64,000 bases of DNA from Athripsodes cinereus. Lineage: Eukaryota > Arthropoda > Insecta > Trichoptera > Leptoceridae. The notes beneath the pieces were generated by a model, which was not told the DNA's origin, made no database searches, and worked only from the letters and a program-made list of their open reading frames with translations. The stretch is taken from positions 18,343,614 through 18,407,613 of the forward strand of contig OX388321.1 of the NCBI GenBank assembly GCA_947579605.1, written 5' to 3'. The translations under genes and the position numbers were made by a program. Positions 1 through 8,757 of this stretch are shown here, in pieces. Position 1 is the stretch's first letter. Each line of letters opens with the position of its first letter.

Positions 1-36
1 CATCTATCATTCAGAAAATAATGTGAGTATGTCGGT

Positions 37-200
37 AGCCTGGAGGTAGAATCTCGGCCTCGTGAACAAGGGGTCCGTGGTTCGATACCAGGTACTGGCA
101 AACTCCCCTTTCACGACACAAGCTTTTAGTAGCTTACTGTGAAAGGTGTGATATTTGGGTGTATTTGGGTTTATAACAAACAAAACCCAGATATATATAT
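37..200 (+). mobile_element. tRNA-derived SINE copy
   Basis: The 5' part resembles a tRNA gene's internal promoter: a degenerate A box near 40-58 and a good B box (GGTTCGATACC) near 90. The body that follows reads CTCCCCTTTCACGACACAAG and ends in an A/T-rich tail near 185-200. The same body recurs in reverse at about 6612-6710 and at 16207-16725, which shows it is dispersed. No cloverleaf can be folded, so it is not a functional tRNA. Boundaries are approximate. Confidence 0.6.
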
Positions 201-399
201 TTTTTTTTTAAAAAATGTACTATGTAAATAAAACTGATTTAAGTACATTAGATAAATATGTAAAATAAAATTCACACAAGCACAGATTTTTTTTGGTATA
301 TTTTATCATTTCAGATTTGTAAGCATCGGGAAATGTTTCCAGTTTTTTACTACAAGGAATTTGCACAATTGATTAGTTATGTTGGTTATCCACAGGTGT

Positions 400-528
400 T
401 CGCAAAATTGAGACATATTACATCTTAAATTCGGTGATGAGGTTTGCCACCCATTCTGAAAATCTTGATTTTATATTGGCACGGAGAGGACAGCTTGCAT
501 GTTAATTATATGCATCTGGTCTGCTGGC
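400..528 (+). repeat. SINE-like dispersed repeat, 5' half (split by LINE)
   Basis: This segment belongs to a family seen also at 33.5, 37.7, 39.5, 46.6, 50.2 and 50.5 kb. Hallmarks are a TTGGCAC-GAGAGGACA block, then TTGCATG, then TGGTCTGCTGGC. The copy is interrupted after TGGTCTGCTGGC (517-528) by the RTE LINE at 529-2045 and resumes at 2046. No coding sequence is evident. The left boundary is uncertain because the 5' part of the family is poorly conserved. Confidence 0.6.
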
Positions 529-543
529 AGAAAGCATGGAAGC

Positions 544-1617
544 TTCATGGAAGGGTCTGCTGCATGGAAGGGTGTGCTAGCCTCACGTAATCTAGATCAA
601 GGAAAAATTGAGAGTGCTAGAGAAGTATACAAGGAATGTAAGAAAGCTGTAAAGGAACTGATAAAGGAAAAAAAGAAATTAGTAGATGAAGCAGAGTGTA
701 AGAAATTGTCTGATAATGTGAAAGAAAATATGAAAATATTTTGGAAAGAAGTTAAGCGTAAAAGAAGCAACAATGAGGTGAATAGTATGAATGCGATTAG
801 AAATAAAGAGGGATGTATGTTGATGAATGGTGTTGACGTTGTGAATAGATGGAAAGAATATTTTGAGGAACTGTTTGAAAGTGGAGGTGAATGTCCAAGC
901 CAGAACAGTGAAAGGGAAAACGCGAATGAAACAAGGGATGAAGAAATAACTATGGATGAGATTAAGAATGCATTGAAGAAAGCAAAGAATGGCAAAGCGG
1001 TTGGATATGATATGATCTCTACGGAATTCATCAGATTGAATGGGCTGAGGACTCTCGAATGGTGTCATGCACTCTTTAACCAGTGTTGGAGGGAAGGTTG
1101 CACGCCAGAAGACTGGCGAAAAGCTGTGATATGCCCTCTATACAAAGGAAAGGGGTCAAGACTAGAATGCGGGAGTTATCGGGCTATCAGTCTGCTGAGC
1201 TCGGTGGGGAAGCTGTATGCAAGAATATTGATTGAAAGAGTTCGAAAAGTAACTGAGACGAATGTATGGGATGTGCAAGGTGCCTTTCAGAGTGGTAGAG
1301 GATGTGTGGACCAGATTTTCTCCCTGCGAATGGTGACAGAGAAGCTCCTGGAGAAACACCAGAAGCTTTTCTGCGCGTTTGTTGATCTTGAAAAGGCTTA
1401 TGATAGAGTAGATCGTGAGAAAATGTGGCAAGTACTATCAATGTGTGGGGTGGGTAGTCAGCTAATTCGCGCCATTGCGTCCCTATATACAGGAAGTTCT
1501 GCGTGTGTTAGGGTGAACAATAACCTGTCGGAATGGTTCACACTGACAAAAGGAGTAAAACAAGGGTGCGTTATGTCGCCATGGCTTTTTAACCTATACA
1601 TTGATCATTGTATATAA
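544..1617 (+). pseudogene. Reverse transcriptase fragment of RTE LINE (N-terminal and fingers/palm part)
   Basis: This open frame encodes the linker and early motifs of a non-LTR reverse transcriptase. A Lys/Glu-rich segment precedes GYDMISTEF, then LYKGKGSRLECGSYR, GAFQSGRGCVDQIF, FVDLEKAYDRVDRE and GVKQGCVMSPWLFNLY, which correspond to the conserved RT blocks up to the one before YADD. The frame stops at 1615-1617 because the next ~1 kb of the element is deleted. A longer reading from 499 would take its first codons from the host repeat and is not real. The catalytic aspartate pair is absent. Confidence 0.85.
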
Positions 1618-2036
1618 GTGTTGGCATAAATGCAGTGGAAATGAGATCGTTGAGAAGGATGTGTGGTAAAAGTCTGAGAGATCGTGTGCGTAACATTGAT
1701 ATACGAAAGGAATGTGGAATGAAAGTTGGTGTAATAACAAGGATGAATGTAAATAAGTTAAGATGGTTTAGGCACGTGGAAAGAATGAATGAGGACAGAA
1801 TGACTAAGAAGATATATTTGTCTGAGAGGAATGGTGCTCGGAGACGTGGACGTCCGAGGATTAAATGGCAAGATCATTTAAATCAAATCCTACAGGACGG
1901 TCACGTGTTGAGCACATTGAACAGGAGAGCATGCATGAGGAATTGTATGACAGTGACGGAAGCGAAAGATGTATGCAAAGATAGAAGGAAGTGGCGCTCG
2001 ATCCTTTCTGCCTACCCCGCGAGGGAAGCGGCGTGA
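1615..2036 (+). pseudogene. RTE LINE C-terminal domain fragment
   Basis: This frame gives the C-terminal region usual for insect RTE elements: INAVEMRSLRRMCGKSLRD, then NKLRWFRHVERMNEDRM, GARRRGRPRIKW and RRKWRSILSAYP. It is in a different frame from the upstream RT fragment, as expected if an internal deletion joined them. It is nearly identical in DNA to the fragment at 14183-14625, so both copies derive from one recently active lineage. The function of this region in RTE proteins is not well defined. Confidence 0.85.
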
Positions 2037-2045
2037 TGGTATGTA

Positions 2046-2100
2046 TGGTCTGCTGGCTACCCCACTTGTGGAATATGCCGTAATGGTATGGATTAGTTGT
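2046..2100 (+). repeat. SINE-like dispersed repeat, 3' half
   Basis: Continuation of the repeat interrupted at 528. It reads GGCTACCCCACTTGTGGAAT followed by ATGCCGTAATGGTATGG. This tail resembles the RTE LINE's own 3' end (CTACCCC, then GCGTGATGGTAT), which suggests the family borrows the RTE machinery. Confidence 0.6.
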
Positions 2101-2344
2101 TAAGATGAGGTATTTTTTGAGTAATATTCTTAATATCTTCACCCATACAGGTGTGAAAAATCCAATAAAGCGCGAAAACTATGTTTGATAAATATATCTT
2201 CAATTTATCTGGAATCTTTTTATTGTTTAGTAAATTCTGTATGTTCAATGAACTGCTAAAGCACTGAATTGTGAGGGTGGTCTTGGATTATGATAGGCTC
2301 AGTGAATAAGACGGTAAATAGACAAAAAATATTTAAAAAATTAC

Positions 2345-5300
2345 AGTTGGGATTGGAGATGAGGGTGCACATTCCTTCACATCTTCTTCATCACTGCTGA
2401 GAGCTATGATAGAGTTATTTCTCTGCACCACTTTCACAGAGGCATCACTGTGAGCTGAAGAGTTGTGCGTCAGGTCCACTTTATTCTCTTGCTTTATACT
2501 GTCACCTTTGGAATTTGGTGAATCAGGTATTTCATAATCATCGTTACTTGTTTCGTAAATTGGAGACTCGGTACGATCGCATGAGTCAATGTGAGGATTT
2601 GGAGGCATATCAGAGATGTTTCCATCTGGAGAATGGTTGGATACATTCTAGAAAACAAAATAAAGTAATAAATACAAGGTAAATTATATACAAATTAATT
2701 GTATTTGAGATAGATCCTATAGTGAGGTACATAGATCTCAATACACTTATAATTTTATATCATTACTAATCATATGGTTCAATAGTGGTGGAAGCAATGA
2801 CGATTGTGATGTGTCGGGAAAACAAGAAAATGATCATCACTCATATGGTGAAAGCAAAGACTGATAGGTCATGACCCTCAGATATAAATTGGTAGCCTAA
2901 CAGTAAAATACCGGAAATCTACTATTCAAATCCCATAGTCAACTCCCCTTTACTTTTATAATACAAGTTATTGCTTAGAAGAAAAGGTGTATTTAGATTG
3001 ATTATGAATCCAGATTTATCTTTGACAAAAATCATCAAATAATAAGCAATGATGCAATGAATGTAGAGAGTGGTGAAATAGAATGAAACATAATTATTAT
3101 GTTTGTGTAAATTAAATCTACATTTTTGCACGAATCACATGCTACATAGTAAAAAGTAATTTGAATTTCAAAAACATACTTCTTCACATTCAGATTCAAT
3201 GAAATCAGAACCATCATCAGAGTTTTCTCCTGGTGCCCCAATTCCAAATATACTCCGCCTGGTTGCCGCAGATATTGCATTCCGATCTCCGTAATCTGAG
3301 CTTTCATCATCAGACTCTGAATCGGATAGGAAACGAGACTTGCCACTCTTTTTAGTGACTATGGGTATTATGGAGTCATCATCATTGTTCTCTTCTACTT
3401 CTGTGTCTGAGCCTACAATTACAAAACATAAAGTTCAGACATAGGAACAGAGACATGTAGTCTTGATTATGTTTTTTTTTATGGCAGATTCACGTATTTT
3501 CAAAATGCAATATAATTTTTTGAGATCCATTGACAAAACATTACAACAATTTTTTTAACTTGTTATTATTTAACATTTTAAAAAGTGAGAAAAATAGTTA
3601 GTACTAATGACCCAAAATAATTTTTTGCAGTAATTTTATATTGAAAACTACATGCGAGAGGCAAATGTGATTTTGTTGAAAAAACTTGGCTTTCAAAGTA
3701 TTCAGTTAAACGGCCATACTTCAAAAAAACATTTTGTTCTACAGTGCGGTTTCGCTCTAATATACACAAATTGTTAATAAATAAGTGCATGAAGAAGATC
3801 ACAATATTAGAGAAAACAACAATTATTCTTTAATCCAAATTCGTGTGATATAATAACACAATAAACTACAACAAGTTATTAACAATAAAATAATCTAAAT
3901 TTGCTATATCCATAAAGTGATTTCCACTGAAAAATCTTTTCCAATTTTAGATGATTTTTTTTTTATGACTTAGGGATTTGTATATGATTTTATAATTATC
4001 TACTAAGCAGAATTTTGGAATCTGCACAATTTTTTAAACAAAAAATTGGTATTGTAGCGCGGCGTGCGTGCAGTATCTCGAATACTCACCCGCTCGCACA
4101 GTAGGTCTCTCTTTCTCGCAGGACACATCAGCTGTATCGGGAGTATTCGGGACACATCGGATACAACGAGCGCCATCTTAACTCCACCCCGGACCATCCG
4201 TAGGAAGGGGATGGCCGAACGGGAATAAATACAGGAGCCAAGGACATTTGAAATCAGAGTTCGTCGGGAGAGCCTCTAGTAAGGAACAATAGTTGCGTTC
4301 GCCTTGTGTGTGGACCGCTATTAAGATTACTAGCAACGTTCTCCTAATTAGCTAACAGTTGCGTTCGCCTTGTGAGTGGACCGCTTTTAGCCTAGTACCA
4401 ACGCTCCAAATGGTAGTTGCGTCCGCCTTGTGTGTGGACCACTCAGATACCACGGGGGAGACGTTGTATGTGTCACCATATAATATAATTTTTGTACTCA
4501 CTGTCTGTAATTTGCCGACCAGGATATTGTTTTCAATAAATGTATTAAAACATTTTGTGTCTTTAAAAAACGAACCCACCACTTACCCCTAGCCGGAGGT
4601 TATAGAATCAAATAAACCTACTACCACCTATAGTACAAGCCTGCAACCACAACTTGACAAAGTTGTAATATATGTAAATTTAACACATGAAACTACCATA
4701 ATATAAGGCTTAGAAAAGACAATGTCACCTTATTTGGTAGTGCCCCGGACGGGAATTGAACCCGCATCTCTAACCTCGTCACGAATAAGGTGACATTGTC
4801 TTTTCTAAGTCTAATATTATTATTATTACTGACAAAGAGACGATTCTTACAGGGATCTTTACAGCTGAAGGCCAATGCGATCCCAGAAGAAAATCAACAA
4901 CATCTAGACAACAACACAACAATCACAACATATTCTCAATCTTCCTGATGGTAGATCTTCTTTATGGTAGTTTCATGTGTTAAATTTATATATATGACCT
5001 CATACAATGGTTAATTGTAAAAATAACATTGATAAACATTATAATACTTATGCCCTATCCAGAAAACGAGATTCATAAGCTTAATTTTGAAGTACATATT
5101 AGATGGAAGATATTGCACTTCTGCGATAAACTCGCCCATTGTACAAGATTATCTGTTCCAAAATTTTGTTGCTTTGTTGTATACTTTTTTGTGCAAGTAT
5201 ACAACAAAATTTATTATTTAGTTCAAGGACACTGAACAATTCATCAATTCTTGGACATTAGATCCACACCATATTATAAATGGTGTGGATCTAATGTCCA

Positions 5301-6168
5301 AGATAAATATAGATAAATAGATAAACACTCTGTATGTCGCATGTTTGGGGCTATGCAGTTTGATGCCTTTTACCCCGCTGTAAAATTATGGCTGGATGAA
5401 ATTTTTTGGTGATAATAATGAAACTCATGCTGTTAGAGTCTTTTATGCTATTCGATATTTGCAACTTCTTCTTCTTCTAAGTCGGTCCCTCAATGCTGAG
5501 GATCGTGACCACCATGACCCCAACCAAGCGACAAGCTCCTCCACCGTGCCCTGTCCTCCGCCTGCCTAAACGCCTCACACATTGTACCCCCTGCAACATC
5601 TCTCACATGATCTGACCATCTTGTCGGTATTCGGCCTCTGCTTCTTCTTCCTTCGACTCCACCAGACAAAATATTTTTTTCCAGATTGTCTGGCTCACGT
5701 CTTATAATATGTCCGAAAAAGCTTAATATACGTCTCTGACATATTACAGACAGTCGAGTCTTTATCTGGAGCTCAGTCAAGATTGACACATTCGTTCTGT
5801 GGTTCATTTGCAACTAAGTCCTAGCTAAAAAAATATTTTTTATTTCTCTATAAAAACTAGACGTTTGGGGATGAAATCCTTTTACCGGAATGTGTACGAG
5901 ACAAATGAAACATGAAACTAGTTTTGCCAAAATTGTGGTTTGATGCCTTTGTCCTGAGCACAGTCAATATTATTCTTAAAATATTAAATTTTAATATGTG
6001 CTGACCTTCATCTGAGTCTGGAATAACCGTCCCCCCATTTCCATCCGTGGGGTTAGCCTTCACAAAAGATACATCAGTGCTACTAGCTTCAATAACATCA
6101 CTTGACTCATTCTCCGATTCTGTGCCAGTGCTATTGCCATTCCTGTATCCTAGGAAAGAAGATGACAT
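2345..6168 (-). CDS. Unrecognised acidic, Ser/Asp-rich protein, probably nuclear (partial, 3 exons)
   Basis: Three minus-strand exons fit together in phase: 6168-6006 (ATG MSSSFLGYRNG), 3412-3180 and 2647-2345. The junctions are GAAG|GTCAGC, TGTAG|GCTCA, GAAGAA|GTATGT and TTCTAG|AATG. The first exon is itself preceded by a CAG acceptor, so a 5' UTR exon lies upstream. The product is rich in Ser, Asp, Glu and Asn and has no folded domain that I recognise. VIPDSDEG, DSIIPIV and SIIALSSDEEDV look like SUMO-interacting motifs, a short hydrophobic core followed by acidic residues. The third exon either ends at an in-frame stop (2333-2335) or splices at CAACT|GTAATT (2345/2344) to exons left of the window. 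It could be the disordered N-terminus of a larger chromatin or SNF2-type protein, but that is only a guess. Confidence 0.55.
4053..4636 (+). mobile_element. Possible solo LTR of a retrotransposon
   Basis: This GC-richer island inside an intron of the acidic gene has features of a long terminal repeat: a TG start at 4053 (TGTAGCGCGGCG), a TATA-like AATAAATAC near 4225, a likely initiator region (CAGAGTTCGTCGGGAG) near 4255, an internal triplicated motif and a poly(A) signal AATAAA near 4535. No internal retroviral-type genes flank it. I could not find a clear short target duplication, so both ends, especially the right one, are tentative. Confidence 0.4.
4291..4442 (+). repeat. Three spaced copies of a 29-bp motif
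   Basis: AGTTGCGTTCGCCTTGTGTG followed by TGGACCGCT occurs at 4291-4319, 4357-4385 and 4414-4442, with one to three changes between copies. Spacers of 28-37 bp differ in sequence but share AGCAACG/CCAACG-CTCC elements. The motif lies downstream of the TATA-like box of the putative LTR. Confidence 0.75.
4673..4990. repeat. Nested inverted-repeat element with a tRNA-like core
   Basis: Two sets of inverted arms are nested. The outer arms (about 4673-4701 and 4962-4990) share AAATTTAACACATGAAACTA followed by CC. The inner arms (about 4709-4734 and 4785-4810) share CTTAGAAAAGACAATGTCAC followed by CTTATT. Between the inner arms lies GACGGGAATTGAACCCGC, which in reverse is a tRNA T-arm/B-box-like sequence. 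The whole lies in an intron of the acidic gene. Confidence 0.6.
5250..5302. repeat. Perfect 23-bp hairpin
   Basis: The left arm at 5250-5272 begins CTTGGACATTAGATCC. The right arm at 5280-5302 is its exact reverse complement, with a 7-nt loop ATTATAA. It lies in the intron between exons 1 and 2 of the acidic gene and would be transcribed with it. It may be the remnant of a MITE or a small-RNA hairpin. A second, shorter hairpin (GTTGTATAC / GTATACAAC) lies about 60 bp upstream. Confidence 0.7.
5464..5813 (-). mobile_element. LINE C-terminal fragment with (GAA)n tail
   Basis: Read on the minus strand, an open frame (5813-5490) gives IKTRLSVICQRRILSFFGHI, then GRRSRGRIPTRWSDHV, AFRQAEDRARWRSL and WGHGGHD. 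This is the conserved C-terminal pattern of insect non-LTR elements (a FGH/WxGHI block, a GRR-GR-x-RWxD block and a DR-x-WR block). It is followed by a (GAA)n tail at about 5466-5478. The rest of the element is missing, as is usual for 5'-truncated LINE insertions. It belongs to a different family from the RTE copies in the window. Confidence 0.75.
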
Positions 6169-6599
6169 ATCTGAAACAAACGCAAATTATGTTTAAGAAT
6201 ACTTCATTAGAAACATGAGATACTGATTTGCGTTAACGCTGCTATATAATTTACGATTTTTATTTTAAAATACTATCTTTCCGATTATTTTCGTTGTCAA
6301 AACAATCTTATTATTATTAAGTATTACTATTTTTTTTGGTTTCCGCCCATTAACAACAGTATAAAACTGCACAGACAACATATTGAGCTGCATACTTACT
6401 TATTTCAATAAAGTATTTCACAAATATTCAAATTAATTACTAAGAACCGGCGAACACCAAAAAACATTTCACGCCAAAAATCAAACTAAAACGTCATAAA
6501 ATTCGAAAATTTCTCAATATCGGATCATTTCAAATAGTCATAGACAATTAAGTTTGAGATTCCTATTCGTTAATACTTGAGCAAGACTCAAAATATGTA

Positions 6600-6710
6600 T
6601 TTTTTTTTTTTTTTTAAAAAGATATATCTGGGTTTTGTAATAAACCCAAATACAACCTTATACACCTTTCACACTAAGCTAAAAGCTTGTGCCGTGAAAG
6701 GGGAGTTTAT
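6600..6710 (-). mobile_element. SINE 3' body, truncated copy
   Basis: In reverse orientation this carries the same body as the SINE at 37-200: CTCCCCTTTCACGGCACAAG, then GTGTGAAAGGTGTATAAGG and an A-rich tail (the T run at 6599-6615). The tRNA-like head is missing. It shows the unoccupied sequence CCTTATACACCTTTCAC that is interrupted in the 16.2-kb copy. Confidence 0.65.
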
Positions 6711-6992
6711 TTAGTTATTTAATTTAAAGTTAATAAAGATTTAAATATTTAGTCATAAAATTATGTAAAATGAATATCTTTGAATAATTGTTTTGAAAAT
6801 ACATGGAACAATATTTATGTTCAAGTTATAAATTATCGCGTTCATATATTTTTTGAATGCAGGTTTAAGTGAGAAGACACTGTTTTTTTTTCTCATAATC
6901 AGCAATGATTTTGACGATTCATTATTTTCGAGACCCGTTCCCATAGAAATAGATGGAACCCATAGATATAGTAGCTCTGTATACATGTATCG

Positions 6993-7005
6993 AAATGTCA
7001 AACAT
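6993..7005 (+). repeat. Target-site duplication of the I-group LINE (left)
   Basis: AAATGTCAAACAT occurs here and again at 12550-12562, exactly flanking the full-length LINE. Joining the two flanks restores one continuous pre-insertion sequence. Confidence 0.85.
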
Positions 7006-7326
7006 GGTTATAGTACGGAGATTGTGACAGTGACAGTGATCTTTGTGATATAGCAGCGATCGGAATTGCATTTTTGGAATTTGGTTTTGGTTGCAGTGTT
7101 TCAACTTTATATATATTGGTGTTTTTGACGCAATTTTTTCTTTTTTTGACAATTACAGTGTGCTCGCGATCAGTAAGTACAAACTTCAAAAGTAATTAGA
7201 ATTACCAAGCTCATTGTGTGTTATTGTTACCCGCATTGGTGCATTCCTTGATATTGCACTCGACACATCCATATACGAGTGTAACTTGAACTACTGACTT
7301 TATTTTTTTCCTCATAATTTCCAATC

Positions 7327-8757
7327 ATGGATGAACTCCATAAACCCAGACCTCCAGATAAACCTCCTCCTTATGACACCAGTACTCAGTCATTGGACCT
7401 TCAAGGAGACACCCCAACATCTCCTGCCGAATTTGTTGTAGTTACAACTAAAAAAAAGAAAGGGAAAAAAAGGGCCAAAACTATGGACTCACCTAACCTC
7501 AGCGATGAAGAGACCTGTTTTACTAATGACCCGACAATCATACCTACTTCCCCCAAAACTCTTCTCCCATCCTATCAAGCTTCTCAAACCCTCCCCACAT
7601 CTTCGCATCCTGTAAATAACAATGTAAGAACGATATATAACCATATGGACAAAGGTCCATTTGTTGTTCATGTGTCCAAAACTGACAATAGCCTACTTCA
7701 TGATATTGACTTCGGGAAATTTTTAGTTAAAAATCAGATTACCACAGCTTGGAACGGGATAACTAAGGTTGGCCGCAACAAGCTTGCAGTTAAATTCACT
7801 GACTATAAGGCGGCTAACCACTTTCTTTCTTTGGAAAACGTAACTAAGAATTTTAATGTTTTTCTACCCTCATTTAACATCACGAGGATGGGTGTAGTCT
7901 CGATTCCCCCTCACATCCCCGAATCGGAGATCTTGGAAGGCATTGAGATTCCACAGTCCGGATCAGGACGACTGATTAAATGCAGAAGGTTGAGCCGGAA
8001 GAGTAAACAAGGTGAAACGACGGAGTGGATCCCAACCAACAAGGTGGTCCTCACTTTTGATGGTCAGGTGCTCCCCTCTAATGTCGCGATGTACCGAGTT
8101 GTTCTACCGGTGAAGCCATACATTTATCCCACTCTCCAATGTTACAAGTGCTTCCGATTTGGACACTCCCAAACAATATGCAGATCTGTTTCCAGATGTT
8201 ACAAATGTGGAGGGAACCACAACAAAGAAGAATGTGATCTTGCTGCCGATGCTATTAAATGTGCAAATTGTAAAGGCAACCATTCCCCAACTTACAGGTT
8301 CTGTCCTGAGGCAATCAGACAGAAGAACATCAAAGTTTCCATGGCCACGGAAAGTATATGTTACGCTGAAGCGTGTAGGCTCCATGCAGTAGCAAAACCA
8401 TCTTACGCAGAAGCAATCAAAACAGTCACCCCCACTTCCGAAAGGAAAACAATCTTTAAACCTGTTCAGCCACACAAACCCCTGTCTTCACCCTCTTCAT
8501 CTCACAATCATCTCTTACTCTTCCCAAACGGTCAACAGCCTACTATTCCTAATGGTGCTGGACTAGTTAATAGCTCAGCTCATGATCTGTCTAATCAACT
8601 ATCAATTCAAACCATCCCATACATCTTAGAACTTATTCTAAACTTAGTTAAGATCAATAATAGTAACATACCGTCCAACGTAGCATCCGAAATTAGTTCT
8701 ATTCTCTCACTTTTTAAACATGGGCAATCCCCAACCCCCTCCCCCTCTTCTCCCTAA
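7327..8757 (+). CDS. LINE ORF1 nucleic-acid-binding (Gag-like) protein
   Basis: A 476-residue protein that in this class of elements coats the element RNA and helps form the ribonucleoprotein particle. Residues 1-90 are Pro/Ser/Thr-rich with a basic KKKKGKKRAK run. Residues ~120-255 form a region resembling the RNA-recognition-like fold of such ORF1 proteins. Three zinc knuckles lie at ~272-325: CYKCFRFGHSQTIC (the classic CX2CX4HX4C), CYKCGGNHNKEEC and CANCKGNHSPTYRFC. The tail is low-complexity and Ser/Pro-rich. The ATG at 7327 follows a 320-bp leader. ORF2 begins inside its last codons in another frame, so translation of ORF2 probably depends on reinitiation or a similar process. Confidence 0.92.
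   Translation: MDELHKPRPPDKPPPYDTSTQSLDLQGDTPTSPAEFVVVTTKKKKGKKRAKTMDSPNLSDEETCFTNDPTIIPTSPKTLLPSYQASQTLPTSSHPVNNNVRTIYNHMDKGPFVVHVSKTDNSLLHDIDFGKFLVKNQITTAWNGITKVGRNKLAVKFTDYKAANHFLSLENVTKNFNVFLPSFNITRMGVVSIPPHIPESEILEGIEIPQSGSGRLIKCRRLSRKSKQGETTEWIPTNKVVLTFDGQVLPSNVAMYRVVLPVKPYIYPTLQCYKCFRFGHSQTICRSVSRCYKCGGNHNKEECDLAADAIKCANCKGNHSPTYRFCPEAIRQKNIKVSMATESICYAEACRLHAVAKPSYAEAIKTVTPTSERKTIFKPVQPHKPLSSPSSSHNHLLLFPNGQQPTIPNGAGLVNSSAHDLSNQLSIQTIPYILELILNLVKINNSNIPSNVASEISSILSLFKHGQSPTPSPSSP

Larger units (their letters stand above)
529..2045 (+). mobile_element. RTE-type LINE, 5'-truncated and internally deleted
   Basis: A 1517-bp insertion is bounded by a 12-bp direct repeat, TGGTCTGCTGGC, at 517-528 and 2046-2057, which I read as the target-site duplication. 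It carries the middle of an RTE reverse transcriptase and then, in another frame, the C-terminal segment typical of this group. The region between them, including the catalytic YADD box, is missing, so the copy is dead. The 3' end reads GCGTGATGGTATGTATG, as in the copy ending near 14625. Confidence 0.85.

Noticed and set aside
37..125. tRNA gene suggested by A- and B-box-like sequences
   Set aside because: No acceptor stem or anticodon arm can be folded, and the same unit is dispersed with a SINE body.
499..543. Start of the RT open frame at the first ATG (MLIICIWSAG)
   Set aside because: These codons lie in the flanking repeat left of the LINE insertion joint, so they are not part of the element's protein.
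3035..3346. 103-codon minus-strand frame
   Set aside because: It overlaps the acidic gene's exon 2 in a different frame and crosses its donor; the exon phase supports the other frame.
4359..4592. Opposed 77- and 76-codon frames
   Set aside because: They lie on the triplicated motif of the putative LTR and show no protein family resemblance.
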